A DNA stretch of 64,000 nt from Bacillota bacterium (GCA_023386955.1 JAEWIS010000038.1:186001-250000), one strand, 5' to 3'. Positions 17,681 through 27,258 are shown, numbered from the stretch's first letter. Translations and numbers: made by a program. The notes: generated from the sequence alone by a model not told the origin.

Positions 17681-18019
17681 ATGCGCAACAAGCTGATTTT
17701 GCTGAACACGGACCATTGGGGCTCCGGGGACGAAGCGCTGGGACAAACTCTGCTGGAAACCTACTTTACGCTGCTGAAGCAGAACCAGGAGCCTCCCGCC
17801 GCCATCTTTTGTATGCACCGGGGTGTGTTGAACCTTACAGAAACCTCTTTGGTGGCGCTGCACCTGAAGGAGCTCCAGGACAAAGGAGTACCGGTGCTGG
17901 CCTGCAAAACCTGTGTGGATTATTACGAAATCGGCGACAAGCTGTATACCGGTGAAATATCATCTATGAAACGCTTTATCGAGCTCTCTGCTGAGCATGA
18001 GGTGTTTTCTATAGGTTAA
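17681..18019 (+). CDS. DsrE/YedF-C-terminal-like small protein
   Basis: A 112-residue protein with the flavodoxin-like alternation of the DsrE/DsrF superfamily: KLILLNTDHWGSGDEALGQTLL at the start, PAAIFCMHRGVLNLTETSLV in the middle, and VPVLACKTCVDYYEIGDKL. It resembles the C-terminal half of the YedF family (the part after the TusA-like domain), which is associated with sulfur or selenium metabolism. The CKTC pair is the likely reactive site. GGAGG precedes the ATG. No TusA or selenium gene is nearby, so the partner is unknown. Confidence 0.7.
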   Translation: MRNKLILLNTDHWGSGDEALGQTLLETYFTLLKQNQEPPAAIFCMHRGVLNLTETSLVALHLKELQDKGVPVLACKTCVDYYEIGDKLYTGEISSMKRFIELSAEHEVFSIG

Positions 18020-18039
18020 TACTGGAAGTAAACCAAAAA

Positions 18040-18077
18040 GGGAACAGAGCCGCCACTGGCGGTCCTGTTCCCTCTTT
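18040..18077 (+). terminator. Bidirectional rho-independent terminator
   Basis: GGGAACAG (18040-18047) pairs with CTGTTCCC (18065-18072), with an inner CCGCC/GGCGG stem. It has A-rich DNA on the left and TCTTTT on the right, and lies between convergent genes. Confidence 0.85.
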
Positions 18078-18112
18078 TGCTATGTCTGCCGTCTCCCGCA
18101 CGATGCCCGCAT

Positions 18113-18520
18113 TTACAAATTCGCCACCTTGCCCAACAGATACACCAGCAGCTGCTGGTTATGGGAGGAGATCCGGTTCAGATAGGAGTCCAGAAACTGC
18201 TTGCGCACCTCCGTCCCTCTTTGGCATTCCTCCACTCCCTTGGCCGTGGCCGATACCCAGACGATTCTGCGGTCCTTCTCGTCCCTGACCCGTATAATCA
18301 GCCCTGCCTTTTCCATTCTGTCCAGGAGAGTGGTGACTGCAGCCGGTGTAGTGGACAGATGAGGCAAAAAATCCGACGGCTTCATCCTGGTCTCCGGCAC
18401 CAGAAGCTCCAGTACAGCCAGCTGCCCCTCCGTCAGGGCGGGGCTCAGCTCCGTCTCCATGTGAGTTTTCAAATCCCGGGACATCTTGGACCATAACTTG
18501 CCAAATTCCTGTGTGTACAT
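18113..18520 (-). CDS. MarR-family transcriptional regulator
   Basis: A 135-residue winged-helix protein. LTEGQLAVLELLV, MKPSDFLPHLSTTPAAVTTLLDRMEKAGLI (recognition helix) and the wing VRDEKDRRIVWVSATAKG follow the MarR pattern of dimeric repressors released by small phenolic or oxidative signals. GAGGG six bases upstream supports the ATG at 18520 over one seven codons earlier. The gene faces away from the small ORF at 18740; the target genes cannot be named. Confidence 0.9.
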   Translation of the reverse strand: MYTQEFGKLWSKMSRDLKTHMETELSPALTEGQLAVLELLVPETRMKPSDFLPHLSTTPAAVTTLLDRMEKAGLIIRVRDEKDRRIVWVSATAKGVEECQRGTEVRKQFLDSYLNRISSHNQQLLVYLLGKVANL

Positions 18521-18739
18521 AATTTTCCCTCTTTTTCCCATGTGGATTGATGTACCCTGATTATACCATCCCTATTTTGCGAAAAAAAGGTTAATGCTCT
18601 AAATAATTTAGCCCATGAATCGACGAAGTCAGGAACCAAGCGCTGTTTTTCAACATATGCTTTATTGAAATACCGGGACATTCGCCTGGTTTTGTCGGAG
18701 GCATGTTCCATTCACCTTGCAATACTGGGAGGGTCTTCT

Positions 18740-18913
18740 ATGGAGCTGGAGCAATGGAAAACGGAAATCATCAAACGCGCCTTGGCTGAAGGTTTAATTC
18801 ATGATCCCGGCTGGCTGGAAAAAAAAGACGAGCCCATGCCCGTATGGGCGGTGCTCGAAGTGGCCCTGCTATTGTTAGAAAAGCTTGATCCGCCTTGTGC
18901 TACCTATGACTGA
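18740..18913 (+). CDS. Small protein of unknown function
   Basis: A 57-residue, acidic, helix-rich protein ([33 protein letters not shown]). The case for it being real is the strong ribosome site GGGAGGG seven bases before the ATG. Its last 10 bp overlap the 3' end of parC on the other strand. I do not recognise a family. Confidence 0.5.
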   Translation: MELEQWKTEIIKRALAEGLIHDPGWLEKKDEPMPVWAVLEVALLLLEKLDPPCATYD

Positions 18914-21351
18914 AGCGCCGGCAGGCGGATGACGGAGGTGACATGGGTGCCCTTGACTACGGGAATCAAGCTCATACCTACCGATTTCCGGTCCTCGATG
19001 GCGGTTTCCTCCGTAGTGAATACATGACGGTCATCATTCGTGTTTACGGCCATGAGCGCAAAGGGCGTTTTCACCGCAAAACCGGCGATAAGCGAAGAGC
19101 CGTTGGGACGCACCCGTTTGCCTTCCTTGAATTCGAAGGTAATAACGCCCTTTCCACCCCGTCCCTGCAAGGGATAATCAAAGACGAAGGAACGTTTGGC
19201 ATAGCCCAGATCGCTGACCACCAGAATTTCGCCTTCCTCGCCGCGGACCCATTCCGCCGCCACAACCTCATCCTCTTCGCGCAGCTGAAGCCCTCTGACG
19301 CCTCCGGCTGCCCGGCCCATAGCGTTTACCTCCGACTCCTGGAAACGGATGCTCATGCCAAGCTTGCTGATCAGAACCAGATCACGGCTGTTATCCGAGA
19401 GCTCCACCTTCAGCACCTCGTCGCCGTCCGCCACCTTGCAGGCTACAATGCCGTTGGTGCGAACCGTCTCGTATTCCTTCAGATCCGTACGTTTGACCTG
19501 CCCTTTTTTGGTGACGAACACCAAAGACTTGTCCTGATCCTGGAAGCTCTTCAGCGGAATAACGCTGACCGGCTGGTCATCCTTCGGAATCGGAATCACA
19601 TTGACCAAGGCCGTCCCGTTGTCCTTCCACTTAAACTCGGGAATCTGATGGACCGGCAGCATGTAATACTGTCCCTTTTTGGTAAAGATGAGAAGCTTCT
19701 CCACCGTATTCACTTCCAGCAGATGCTTCAAATAATCTCCGGCCTTCAGCCCCGTGCTGCCGATATCCCCGCCGGAGCGGGTAAAGCTCAGCTTGCTGAT
19801 CCGTTTGATGTATCCCTCGTGGGACAAGGTAACCAGCACATCCTCCGCTGTTACCAGGACCTCCACATTCACCTTCAGCTCCTCTACCTCACCCTGGATT
19901 TCCGAGCGGCGGTCGATGCCGTATTTGTCGCGGATCTCCGTCAATTCACCCTTAATCACCTTGATGAGCTTGGCCGGACTGGAGAGAATTTCACGCAGGT
20001 TTCCGATGAGCTTCTGGAGCTCCCGGTGCTCCTTCTCCAGCGCATGGATCTCCAGATTGGTCAGTCTGTACAGCTGCAGGGTGAGAATCGCATCGGCCTG
20101 GCGCTCTGTGAAGCCGTATTGCTCCACCAGGTTCTTCTGGGCGTCGGCACGGTTCTTGGAGGCCTTGATGGTGGCAATCACCTCATCCAGTATGTTGAGC
20201 GCCTTTACCAGCCCTTCTAAGACGTGTGCGCGGTCCTCTGCCTTCTCCAGCTCATATTGGGTCCGCCGGGTCACCACTTCCTTCTGGTGGGCGATATACG
20301 CCTCCAGAAGCGCCTTAAGGCCCAATTGCATGGGGGTCTTGTTGACGATAGCCACCATGTTGAAGTTATAAGCTACCTGAAGATCGGTTTTTTTGAGCAA
20401 AAAGGCGAGGATCCCCTGGGCGTCCGCTTCCTTCTTCAGCTCAACGACGATCCTGAGGCCGGCCCGTCCGCTTTCGTCCCGGACCTCGGCAATGCCCTCC
20501 ACCTTTTTCTCCAGGCGGAGATTCTCGATGGCTGTCACCAGCCGGGATTTCACTACCTGGTACGGAATCTCTGTAATGATAATCTGCTGGCGGCCGCCGC
20601 GCAGATCCTCGATGGTAGTGCGGGAGCGCAGATAGATGCGTCCTTTGCCTGTGCGGAACGCCTCCTTGATGCCTTCGCCGCCCATAATAATGCCGCCGGT
20701 GGGGAAGTCCGGCCCCTGGATGATGGTCATCAGCTCCTCCAGCGTGGTATCCGGCTTCTCCATCAGCATGATGGCCCCTTGGATCACCTCACGGAGGTTA
20801 TGAGGAGGAATTTCCGTAGCGAAGCCGGAGGAAATGCCGCTGACCCCGTTGACCAGCAGATTGGGGTAACGGGAGGGCAGAACCGTTGGCTCCTTGGCGG
20901 TATTGTCGAAGTTATCCTTAAACAGCACCGTCCGTTTGTCGATATCCCGGAGCAGCTCCATGGCAATTTCCGACAAGCGCGCTTCCGTATACCGCATGGC
21001 GGCAGCGGGATCATCATCCATCGAGCCCCAGTTGCCGTGGCCGTCCACCAGGACATGTCCCATCTTCCATGGCTGAGCCATCCGCACCATGCCTTCATAG
21101 ATGGAGGAGTCGCCATGGGGATGGTAATTGCCCATTACATCGCCCACGGTTTTGGCCGACTTGCGGTATGGCTTGTCCGGCGTATTGCCCGACTCATACA
21201 TGGCATAGAGAATCCGCCGCTGCACCGGCTTAAGCCCGTCGCGCACATCGGGAATGGCCCGGTCTTGAATAATATATTTAGAATAACGGCCGAACCGGTC
21301 TCCCACAACCTCCTCCAGGAAGGCCGGCATAATTTGCTCCATCATACTCAA
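18904..21351 (-). CDS. parC: DNA topoisomerase IV subunit A
   Basis: An 815-residue type IIA topoisomerase subunit that cuts and rejoins DNA to unlink daughter chromosomes. [21 protein letters not shown] is the N-terminal winged-helix signature, and [11 protein letters not shown] holds the active-site Tyr121. [13 protein letters not shown] at about 77-89 is the quinolone-resistance region. The C-terminal beta-propeller has ParC-type degenerate blades and lacks the GyrA box, and the neighbour parE supports ParC over GyrA. The start is a TTG with GGTGA upstream; ATG codons two and three residues later are alternatives. A double-hairpin element lies just upstream. Confidence 0.93.
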   Translation of the reverse strand: MSMMEQIMPAFLEEVVGDRFGRYSKYIIQDRAIPDVRDGLKPVQRRILYAMYESGNTPDKPYRKSAKTVGDVMGNYHPHGDSSIYEGMVRMAQPWKMGHVLVDGHGNWGSMDDDPAAAMRYTEARLSEIAMELLRDIDKRTVLFKDNFDNTAKEPTVLPSRYPNLLVNGVSGISSGFATEIPPHNLREVIQGAIMLMEKPDTTLEELMTIIQGPDFPTGGIIMGGEGIKEAFRTGKGRIYLRSRTTIEDLRGGRQQIIITEIPYQVVKSRLVTAIENLRLEKKVEGIAEVRDESGRAGLRIVVELKKEADAQGILAFLLKKTDLQVAYNFNMVAIVNKTPMQLGLKALLEAYIAHQKEVVTRRTQYELEKAEDRAHVLEGLVKALNILDEVIATIKASKNRADAQKNLVEQYGFTERQADAILTLQLYRLTNLEIHALEKEHRELQKLIGNLREILSSPAKLIKVIKGELTEIRDKYGIDRRSEIQGEVEELKVNVEVLVTAEDVLVTLSHEGYIKRISKLSFTRSGGDIGSTGLKAGDYLKHLLEVNTVEKLLIFTKKGQYYMLPVHQIPEFKWKDNGTALVNVIPIPKDDQPVSVIPLKSFQDQDKSLVFVTKKGQVKRTDLKEYETVRTNGIVACKVADGDEVLKVELSDNSRDLVLISKLGMSIRFQESEVNAMGRAAGGVRGLQLREEDEVVAAEWVRGEEGEILVVSDLGYAKRSFVFDYPLQGRGGKGVITFEFKEGKRVRPNGSSLIAGFAVKTPFALMAVNTNDDRHVFTTEETAIEDRKSVGMSLIPVVKGTHVTSVIRLPALQS

Positions 21352-21374
21352 CGCGTATCACCACTTTCTCTGTA

Positions 21375-21488
21375 ATAACATGGTCCGTCCCGCAGGGTGG
21401 ATATGTTATGGAAGCCTCGAAATTGGCAGAGCCAATTTGAGGGATAAAACTGCAATAACATGGTCCGTCCCGCTGGACGGATATGTTA
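21375..21488. repeat. Double-hairpin repeat element upstream of parC, with an extra hairpin copy
   Basis: Hairpin a (21375-21409, ends ATAACAT/ATGTTAT) is followed after five bases by hairpin b (21415-21442, CCTC-G-AAATTGGC with GCCAATTT-GAGG). A further copy of hairpin a is at 21456-21488. The same a+b pair, with different but still pairing bases, occurs at 58422-58488 upstream of panC. It lies 24 bp before the parC start. Confidence 0.75.
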
Positions 21489-21560
21489 ATTTCCCACAAA
21501 GTAAAGAATGCCTACGAGGCTTAATCCTGTTACTTTGCGGGGACTCCAAAAAGCAAAATA

Positions 21561-21748
21561 TCTAACGGAACGGAGAGACGCTATATGTCCGAAAACAGCA
21601 TCCCTAGAATTCTAACGGCGGGTAGGGACGCTATTTGCCGCAAACACGCCTATTGCAAGCATCTTTACGCGTAATAGCGGCGCTCACTTCCCTTAGAAAC
21701 GCCCAAGCCTCATTTTTAGCCAAATAGCGGCTGTGGCATCCGTTAGAA
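21561..21748. repeat. Four-unit dyad repeat element, locus 3
   Basis: Units at 21561-21586 and 21611-21636 read TCTAACGG...GACGCTAT. Units at 21672-21698 and 21722-21748 are the inverse, AATAGCGG...TTAGAA. Starts are 50, 61 and 50 bp apart. The element fills the parE-parC gap together with the double-hairpin element. Confidence 0.7.
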
Positions 21749-21769
21749 CAAACATAACCTGATAACCCT

Positions 21770-23746
21770 CTACTCCTCGAACTCGGTAAAATCCACGTTC
21801 TCCACAATCCAGCGCTTCCGCGGCTCCACCTTGTCTCCCATCAGCGTGGACACTCGACGTTCCGCCTTGGCGGCATCCTCAATCTGCACCTGGTACAGCA
21901 TCCTGCCGGCCGGGTCCATGGTGGTTTCCCACAGCTGCTCCGGGTTCATCTCGCCCAACCCCTTGTAGCGCTGGAGCTCATAACCCTTACCCAGCTCCTT
22001 GGCGGCCTGCTGCAGCTCCTCGTCGGAGAACACATATTTCAGCATGCTGTTTTTGCCGGATTTTTTGGAGATTTTATATAACGGCGGATTGGCGATGTAC
22101 ACCCGGCCCGTATCGATCAGTGGCTTCATATATCGGTAAAAGAAGGTCAGAAGCAGCACCTGGATGTGGGCCCCGTCCGTATCCGCATCCGTCATAATAA
22201 TAATCTTGCCGTAATTGGACTCCTCCGGATCAAACTCAGAACCAACTCCCGCCCCGATGGCGGAAATAATCGCCTTGTATTCGTCGTTCTTCAGAATATC
22301 CGCCAGCTTGGCTTTTTCCGGATTCATCGGTTTACCCTTCAAGGGCAGAATCGCCTGATGCTTGGAATCCCGGCCCTGCTTGGCTGAACCGCCGGCGGAA
22401 TCACCTTCCACAATGAACAGCTCATTGTTGGCGTAATCCTTGGATTGGGCAGGAGTCAGCTTCCCGTTCAGGTTGGAGCTTTCACCTCTGCCTTTTTTGC
22501 CGCTGCGGACTTCCTCCCTGGCCTTACGTGCCGCTTCCCGGGCTTTGGAGGCTTGGACAGCCTTCTTCAGAAGAGCTTGCCCGATTTGCGGATTCTCCTC
22601 CAGGAATACCCCCAGCTTGTCCGACACCACGGAATCCACCGCACCCCGTGCCGACGCGCTGCCCAGCTGGTCCTTGGTTTGGCCGACAAATTCGACCTCG
22701 CCCATTTTGACATTGATAACCGCCATCATGCCTTCCCGCAGATCCGCACCCTCCAGATTCTTATCCTTCTCCTTCAGGATGGACGCCTTTCGGGCATATT
22801 CATTCATCACCCGGGTGAAAGCGGTCTTAAAACCAGTTTCATGGGTACCGCCGCCCCGCGTGGGAATCGAGTTTACGAAGGACGCAATGGTTTCGGTATA
22901 GCCGTCATTGTATTGAAGGGCTACCTCCACCTCAATATCCTCTTTTTCCGCATAAAAATGGATCACCGGATGAAGCACCGTCTTATCCTCATTCAGGAAC
23001 TCCACAAACTGGCTGGCACCGCCCTCGTAGAGGAAGGCATCCTCCCGGCCGCTGCGCTCATCCTTCAGGGTAATATTCAGTCCCGAGTTCAAAAAGGCGA
23101 TTTCCTGAAGGCGTTCGGACAAGGTGTCATAGCTGACCGCAATCCCGGCGGCGAAGACCTTCACATCCGGCTTAAAGGTTACACTGGTACCGGTGCGGTT
23201 GGTATTGCCCAGCACCTCAAGACCGGTAACCGGCTCGCCGACATGCTCGTTGCCCTTTTCGTCCACCCAGGATTGAAAACGCATCCGGTGAGTTTTGCCC
23301 TCTCGCCAGATGGTGACCTCCAGCCATTCGGACAGCGCATTGGTTACCGATGCGCCAACACCGTGAAGTCCCCCGGATTTTTTGTAGCCGGAGCCGCCGA
23401 ACTTGCCGCCGGCATGAAGAACGGTGTACACCACCTGAGGAGTTGGCACGCCGGTTTTGTGCATGCCTGTAGGCACTCCGCGTCCGTTATCCTTAACCGT
23501 TACGGAATGATCCTTATGAATGGTTACTTGAATTTCCGTGCAGTATTTGGCCAGGTGCTCGTCCACCGCGTTATCCACGATTTCCCACACCAGATGGTGA
23601 AGCCCCGAAGGACCGGTGCTGCCAATGTACATCCCGGGGCGCTTCCGGACGGCCACAAGGCCCTCCAGCACCTGGATATCATCTGCATCGTATCCGCTAG
23701 CTTGGGTTTGTCCCGCATTTACAAACAACTCTATCTGTTCCGCCAT
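21770..23746 (-). CDS. parE: DNA topoisomerase IV subunit B
   Basis: A 658-residue ATPase subunit of topoisomerase IV. The GHKL ATP site is seen as EIVDNAVDEHLA, DNGRGVPTGMH and GGLHGVGASVTNALS. The TOPRIM domain has FIVEGDSAGGSAKQGRD and the metal-binding DADTDGAHI. The length and GyrB-like order fit ParE. In ParE/ParC pairs parE is first, as here; parC follows on the same strand after 418 bp of repeat-rich DNA, an unusually long gap for this pair. Confidence 0.95.
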   Translation of the reverse strand: MAEQIELFVNAGQTQASGYDADDIQVLEGLVAVRKRPGMYIGSTGPSGLHHLVWEIVDNAVDEHLAKYCTEIQVTIHKDHSVTVKDNGRGVPTGMHKTGVPTPQVVYTVLHAGGKFGGSGYKKSGGLHGVGASVTNALSEWLEVTIWREGKTHRMRFQSWVDEKGNEHVGEPVTGLEVLGNTNRTGTSVTFKPDVKVFAAGIAVSYDTLSERLQEIAFLNSGLNITLKDERSGREDAFLYEGGASQFVEFLNEDKTVLHPVIHFYAEKEDIEVEVALQYNDGYTETIASFVNSIPTRGGGTHETGFKTAFTRVMNEYARKASILKEKDKNLEGADLREGMMAVINVKMGEVEFVGQTKDQLGSASARGAVDSVVSDKLGVFLEENPQIGQALLKKAVQASKAREAARKAREEVRSGKKGRGESSNLNGKLTPAQSKDYANNELFIVEGDSAGGSAKQGRDSKHQAILPLKGKPMNPEKAKLADILKNDEYKAIISAIGAGVGSEFDPEESNYGKIIIMTDADTDGAHIQVLLLTFFYRYMKPLIDTGRVYIANPPLYKISKKSGKNSMLKYVFSDEELQQAAKELGKGYELQRYKGLGEMNPEQLWETTMDPAGRMLYQVQIEDAAKAERRVSTLMGDKVEPRKRWIVENVDFTEFEE

Positions 23747-23846
23747 CGGCGTGCCTCACCTTCGTTTCTTAAGTCAAAAACCAACCCTCTGCCAACCTAT
23801 GCTGTGCGCTCCCTAGAGCATTTCTGCAACCCTGCTTATGGAGCGG

Positions 23847-24036
23847 TTAACGGAAGCATTCTTCCGTTAATTGCCGCGTGAGCGCTGACAGCGGGGCCTT
23901 AGCGGAAGGAGTTTTCCGCTATTTCTTACTCCGGCCATGTCTTTGGGACCTGTGGTGCCCTTTAGCGGAAGTTCACTTCCGCTATTTACCCTGCCGTGGC
24001 CGGAGCGCTGCGATAGCGGAAGGTATCTTCCGCTAT
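23847..24036. repeat. Four-unit dyad repeat element, locus 4 (core GGAAG...CTTCC)
   Basis: Units at 23847-23870, 23899-23922, 23962-23985 and 24013-24036 are near-perfect palindromes, TAGCGGAAG-n4-CTTCCGCTA. Starts are 52, 63 and 51 bp apart. Degenerate copies continue at 24059-24088, 24128-24152 and 24184-24204 with looser spacing, possibly a second, decayed element. Confidence 0.8.
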
Positions 24037-24218
24037 TGTCTCAATACAGCCGGCTACAAGCGGATAGAGGAAGCCTCTTATCCGCTATGACGCCTAAAAC
24101 TCGATTTCTAGGCATCCATACGGTGCAATAGCGGAAAAACCCCTGCCGTTATCGCATGATTCCCTTGTTTTCGCAGGAAATAAAGGAAACTCCCCTTCCG
24201 CTATCAGCCGGCTCATGT

Positions 24219-24290
24219 GTGAGTCGGCATCATAAACTTCCGCTAAAGACGTACCCGCTTCCTGATTTGCTTCGACAATAGTTTATTTTA
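24219..24290. repeat. 72-bp direct repeat, copy 1
   Basis: Identical over 72 bp to 24328-24399, with 37 bp between the copies. Each copy contains ATAAACT/AGTTTAT ends 45 bp apart and starts with GTGAGTCGGC, which can pair with the sequence just before it (GCCGGCTCA here). Confidence 0.9.
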
Positions 24291-24327
24291 CCGCACTCAC
24301 TTTGGGATGCTTCTTGGCTTATGCTTC

Positions 24328-24399
24328 GTGAGTCGGCATCATAAACTTCCGCTAAAGACGTACCCGCTTCCTGATTTGCTTCGACAATAGTTTATTTTA
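24328..24399. repeat. 72-bp direct repeat, copy 2, supplies the stop codon of the ABC permease
   Basis: Identical to 24219-24290. Its last three bases (TTA on the plus strand) are the TAA stop of the permease gene. A different preceding sequence (TTGGCTTAT) can still pair with GTGAGTCGG using wobble pairs. Confidence 0.9.
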
Positions 24400-25398
24400 A
24401 TTTAAAACATCACGCTTTGTAAACACCGTGTATGCGGCGACCAGTGCGCCAACCGCCCAGACCGTGAGCACAACCAGGGAGAAAGTCAGCGTTAATCCCG
24501 GGATGGACGGCAAATCCCCCGTGAGAAAATCAATCGTGCTCAGGTTCAACATAAACAGATATTTGGCGCTGGTCCAGGAGGAGGCCATCTCCGACAAAAT
24601 CGTCCCGGCGATCAGAGTAGCCAGCATAATGCCCATGCCTGCCGCGGTGCTGCGGACCAGGACGGATACCATCAAAGTGATGCAAGCGACCACCACCAGC
24701 GGATACCAGGCCAGCCCATATTCCATCAGGATAAATTTCCATTGGGCGACGGTGTAAACATCAGCCGTAGACAGCTCGTCACCCACCACACGGTAACCCA
24801 CCAGCACAGGCTCCCCCCAGCCGTGAAAGCCGAAAACCGTTCCCGACACCACATAGCTCACCAGCCCAATCAAGAAGGTAATCAGGGAGACAAACATAAT
24901 AAGCGCTATCAGCTTGCTTGTCAACACCTTCCATCGGGCGACGGGCCGCGTCAGGAGCAGCTTGATGGTACCGGAGGAATGCTCCGAGGATACCAAATCC
25001 GCACCTACCACCGCAATTAGCAGGGGGACGAACAGGGACAGCGCATTCTTCATAAACTCCCGGGTAAAGGTTACTCCGTTGGGCGTGCTGGGATTCACAT
25101 TTTTCTCCAGGGCATATTCAATCCGGGTCATCTCCACCCGCATATACTTCTTCCAATCCTCGGAAATCCGCGGGCTGGACATGCGGTTGGTCATATCCTT
25201 CAGCCGCTGCTCTGCCTCAATCCTCCAGTTACTGGTGCCGAACTGTTTTTCCCGCTCCGCCGACACCCGGTACTGGGCGTAGGTGAACATGGGAATCAGC
25301 ACCAGCAGGATCAGGACAACTACTAGCAGACGGCGTTTTTTGATCAGCTTGATCGTCTCATTCTGAATCAGGGGATATAGGCTACTCAATGCGTTCAC
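24397..25398 (-). CDS. ABC-2-type transporter permease
   Basis: A 333-residue membrane protein with six predicted membrane segments: one near 21-40, then a large outside loop with charged residues to about 115, then five more. SSEHSSGTIKLLLTRPVARWKVLTSKL is the ABC-2 permease signature (SxEhxxGTlkxLLtxPvxRxxvl). It overlaps the ATPase gene by 17 bp and is the last gene of the SGNH-ATPase-permease operon. The substrate is unknown; related systems include antibiotic or lantibiotic exporters and sporulation-associated exporters. Confidence 0.9.
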   Translation of the reverse strand: MNALSSLYPLIQNETIKLIKKRRLLVVVLILLVLIPMFTYAQYRVSAEREKQFGTSNWRIEAEQRLKDMTNRMSSPRISEDWKKYMRVEMTRIEYALEKNVNPSTPNGVTFTREFMKNALSLFVPLLIAVVGADLVSSEHSSGTIKLLLTRPVARWKVLTSKLIALIMFVSLITFLIGLVSYVVSGTVFGFHGWGEPVLVGYRVVGDELSTADVYTVAQWKFILMEYGLAWYPLVVVACITLMVSVLVRSTAAGMGIMLATLIAGTILSEMASSWTSAKYLFMLNLSTIDFLTGDLPSIPGLTLTFSLVVLTVWAVGALVAAYTVFTKRDVLN

Positions 25399-26341
25399 CC
25401 TCCGTCAGGCGCAGGAAGAGCTCCTCCAGCGTCGGATGTTTGATGGATACCTCATACAAGGACACCCCGTGATCCTGAAGTGACCGGGATACGGCCGGAA
25501 TATCGGCAGTGTTCATTTCCGTACGAATGCCCTTCTCCGCTCCAGTCCCCTGCAGCTCCGTCTGGAGCGAGTCCCCATCCTCTGTCAAGTGCACGTCAGC
25601 GAATTTCTCCATGACCTGCAAGGCAGTCTCCCGGGGAGTTGCATGCCACATGACAGTGCTGATACTCTTCTCGATCAAATCCTTCACCTCACCGACAGCG
25701 ATCACCTGGCCATGGCTGATAATCGCCACCCGGTCGCACATCAGCTGGATTTCGGAGAGCAGATGACTGGATACGAATACACTCAATCCGTCCTGGGCCA
25801 GCCTGCGGATAAACTCCCGCATCTCCTTGATGCCCTGAGGGTCCAAGCCGTTAGTGGGTTCGTCCAAAATCAGCAGCTTGGGGGAACCCAGCAAGGCTTG
25901 GGCAATGCCCAGACGCTGGCGCATGCCGAGGGAATACGTTTTGACCTTATCCCCAATCCGCTGCTCCATTCCTACAATGGCCACCACCTCGCGGATTCGC
26001 GCCTCCGTAACGCCGGGAATCATCCGGGCAAAATGCTCCAGGTTTTCCCATCCCGTCAAGTAAGGGTACAGCTCCGGATTCTCCACAATACAGCCGATCT
26101 GGCGCAAGGCCTCAAATGGCTTGTTCTGCAGCGGAAGCCCGCAAATTTCGATGCTGCCCTCGGTGGGACGGATCAGATTCACCAGCATCCGGATGGTGGT
26201 GGTTTTGCCCGCTCCATTGGGGCCGAGAAACCCGAACACCTCTCCCGCACCTACATCAAAGCTGACGCCCTTGATAATCCACTTATTGCGGATCTTCTTC
26301 TTCAAATTGCGGACGGATAGCACCGCTTCCCTGGTTACCAT
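25382..26341 (-). CDS. ABC transporter ATP-binding protein
   Basis: A 319-residue ATPase. GFLGPNGAGKTTTIRML is Walker A, YSLGMRQRLGIAQALL the signature motif, LLILDEPTNGLDP Walker B, and VFVSSHLLSEIQ the switch His. A C-terminal domain of about 90 residues follows, as in CcmA/BcrA-type exporters. It starts 5 bp after the SGNH hydrolase stop and overlaps the permease, so all three are co-translated. It powers the permease at 24397. Confidence 0.95.
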   Translation of the reverse strand: MVTREAVLSVRNLKKKIRNKWIIKGVSFDVGAGEVFGFLGPNGAGKTTTIRMLVNLIRPTEGSIEICGLPLQNKPFEALRQIGCIVENPELYPYLTGWENLEHFARMIPGVTEARIREVVAIVGMEQRIGDKVKTYSLGMRQRLGIAQALLGSPKLLILDEPTNGLDPQGIKEMREFIRRLAQDGLSVFVSSHLLSEIQLMCDRVAIISHGQVIAVGEVKDLIEKSISTVMWHATPRETALQVMEKFADVHLTEDGDSLQTELQGTGAEKGIRTEMNTADIPAVSRSLQDHGVSLYEVSIKHPTLEELFLRLTEGERIE

Positions 26342-26346
26342 AAGCT

Positions 26347-27231
26347 TCAGCCTCCTGTCCGGATGACCTGCGCCACACGTGCGGCAATTTCCGCGTAGGC
26401 GGCAGTATTGGGATGAAACAGATCCGTATAAAGCATAGACCGGCCAAAATTCTGAAACAGATCATAAGTAGGCACAACTGTCACATTGGAATGGCGGTTG
26501 GCTGCCACAAAGGCGGCATTGTTCCAGCGTCCGATCCATTCGGCCGCCTGGCGCTCCGGATCAAATTCGGCGAAGGGATGGTATAACCCTACATATACAA
26601 TTTGAGCTTTTGGATTGGCAGCAGCCAGCTTGTCGATAATCGTCTCCAGCCGGGTGATGGAACCTGGGAATTCTTGAGCCAAAGCAGCATAATCAAAGGA
26701 TATATCTCCCGGAAGGGAAGTGCCTCCCGCCTGTGAAGTGGCGTTGCCCGCAGGAGATGCGGCAGGTGCAGGGCTGGAGGCTCCGTTAAAGCCCACAATC
26801 CTAGTCGCGATCCGGTTAAGGTCATTCCCGCCAATAGTAAACAGAATAATGTCAGCTTGAGCGATATAATCCTGGGCAGTGGGTTTGGCGATGTCCGTCA
26901 GCATATCCGTTGTGGTGGCTCCGCTGACCGCATAATTCCACACATACACAGGTTTGCCGGTTTTTTCTTCCAACTGCTTCTTCACCTTGCCTACATACCC
27001 CTCGGCATCGTCATCCCCCACCCCACGGGTAAGCGAATCCCCCAAAGCCAGAATTTGCAGCTTGTCCTGATGGTCAGGTGCCGGTGTAGACGTCCCAGCA
27101 GAGGATTCCGGCGTTTCACCCCGGGGATACAGTACGGTTTTGATGCCATATACCAGACCGGCCGCCAGCACAAGGGTAGTTAAAAGTCCGGCTGTCCCGG
27201 CAATCCGCCAGAGCACACGGGTATTGCTCAT
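26347..27231 (-). CDS. Membrane-anchored SGNH/GDSL hydrolase
   Basis: A 294-residue protein with an N-terminal membrane anchor (about 9-31) and an outside domain. LALGDSLTRGVGDD holds the nucleophile Ser66, TIGGNDLNR is block III, and YTDLFHPNTAAYAEIA holds the Asp and His of block V. A low-complexity Ala/Ser/Gly insert (about 160-185) interrupts the fold. It resembles Bacillus YpmR and spore LipC-type esterases. GGGGGAC precedes the ATG at 27231; an upstream start is less well supported. It heads an operon with an ABC exporter, so it may act on the exported or envelope lipid, but this is a guess. Confidence 0.85.
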   Translation of the reverse strand: MSNTRVLWRIAGTAGLLTTLVLAAGLVYGIKTVLYPRGETPESSAGTSTPAPDHQDKLQILALGDSLTRGVGDDDAEGYVGKVKKQLEEKTGKPVYVWNYAVSGATTTDMLTDIAKPTAQDYIAQADIILFTIGGNDLNRIATRIVGFNGASSPAPAASPAGNATSQAGGTSLPGDISFDYAALAQEFPGSITRLETIIDKLAAANPKAQIVYVGLYHPFAEFDPERQAAEWIGRWNNAAFVAANRHSNVTVVPTYDLFQNFGRSMLYTDLFHPNTAAYAEIAARVAQVIRTGG

Positions 27232-27258
27232 GTCAGAAGTCCCCCATTTCCCAACTGC

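Noticed and set aside
23847..24204. CRISPR array
   Set aside because: Units are palindromes with inverted orientation in the second half, spacers are not of constant length, and no cas gene is near.
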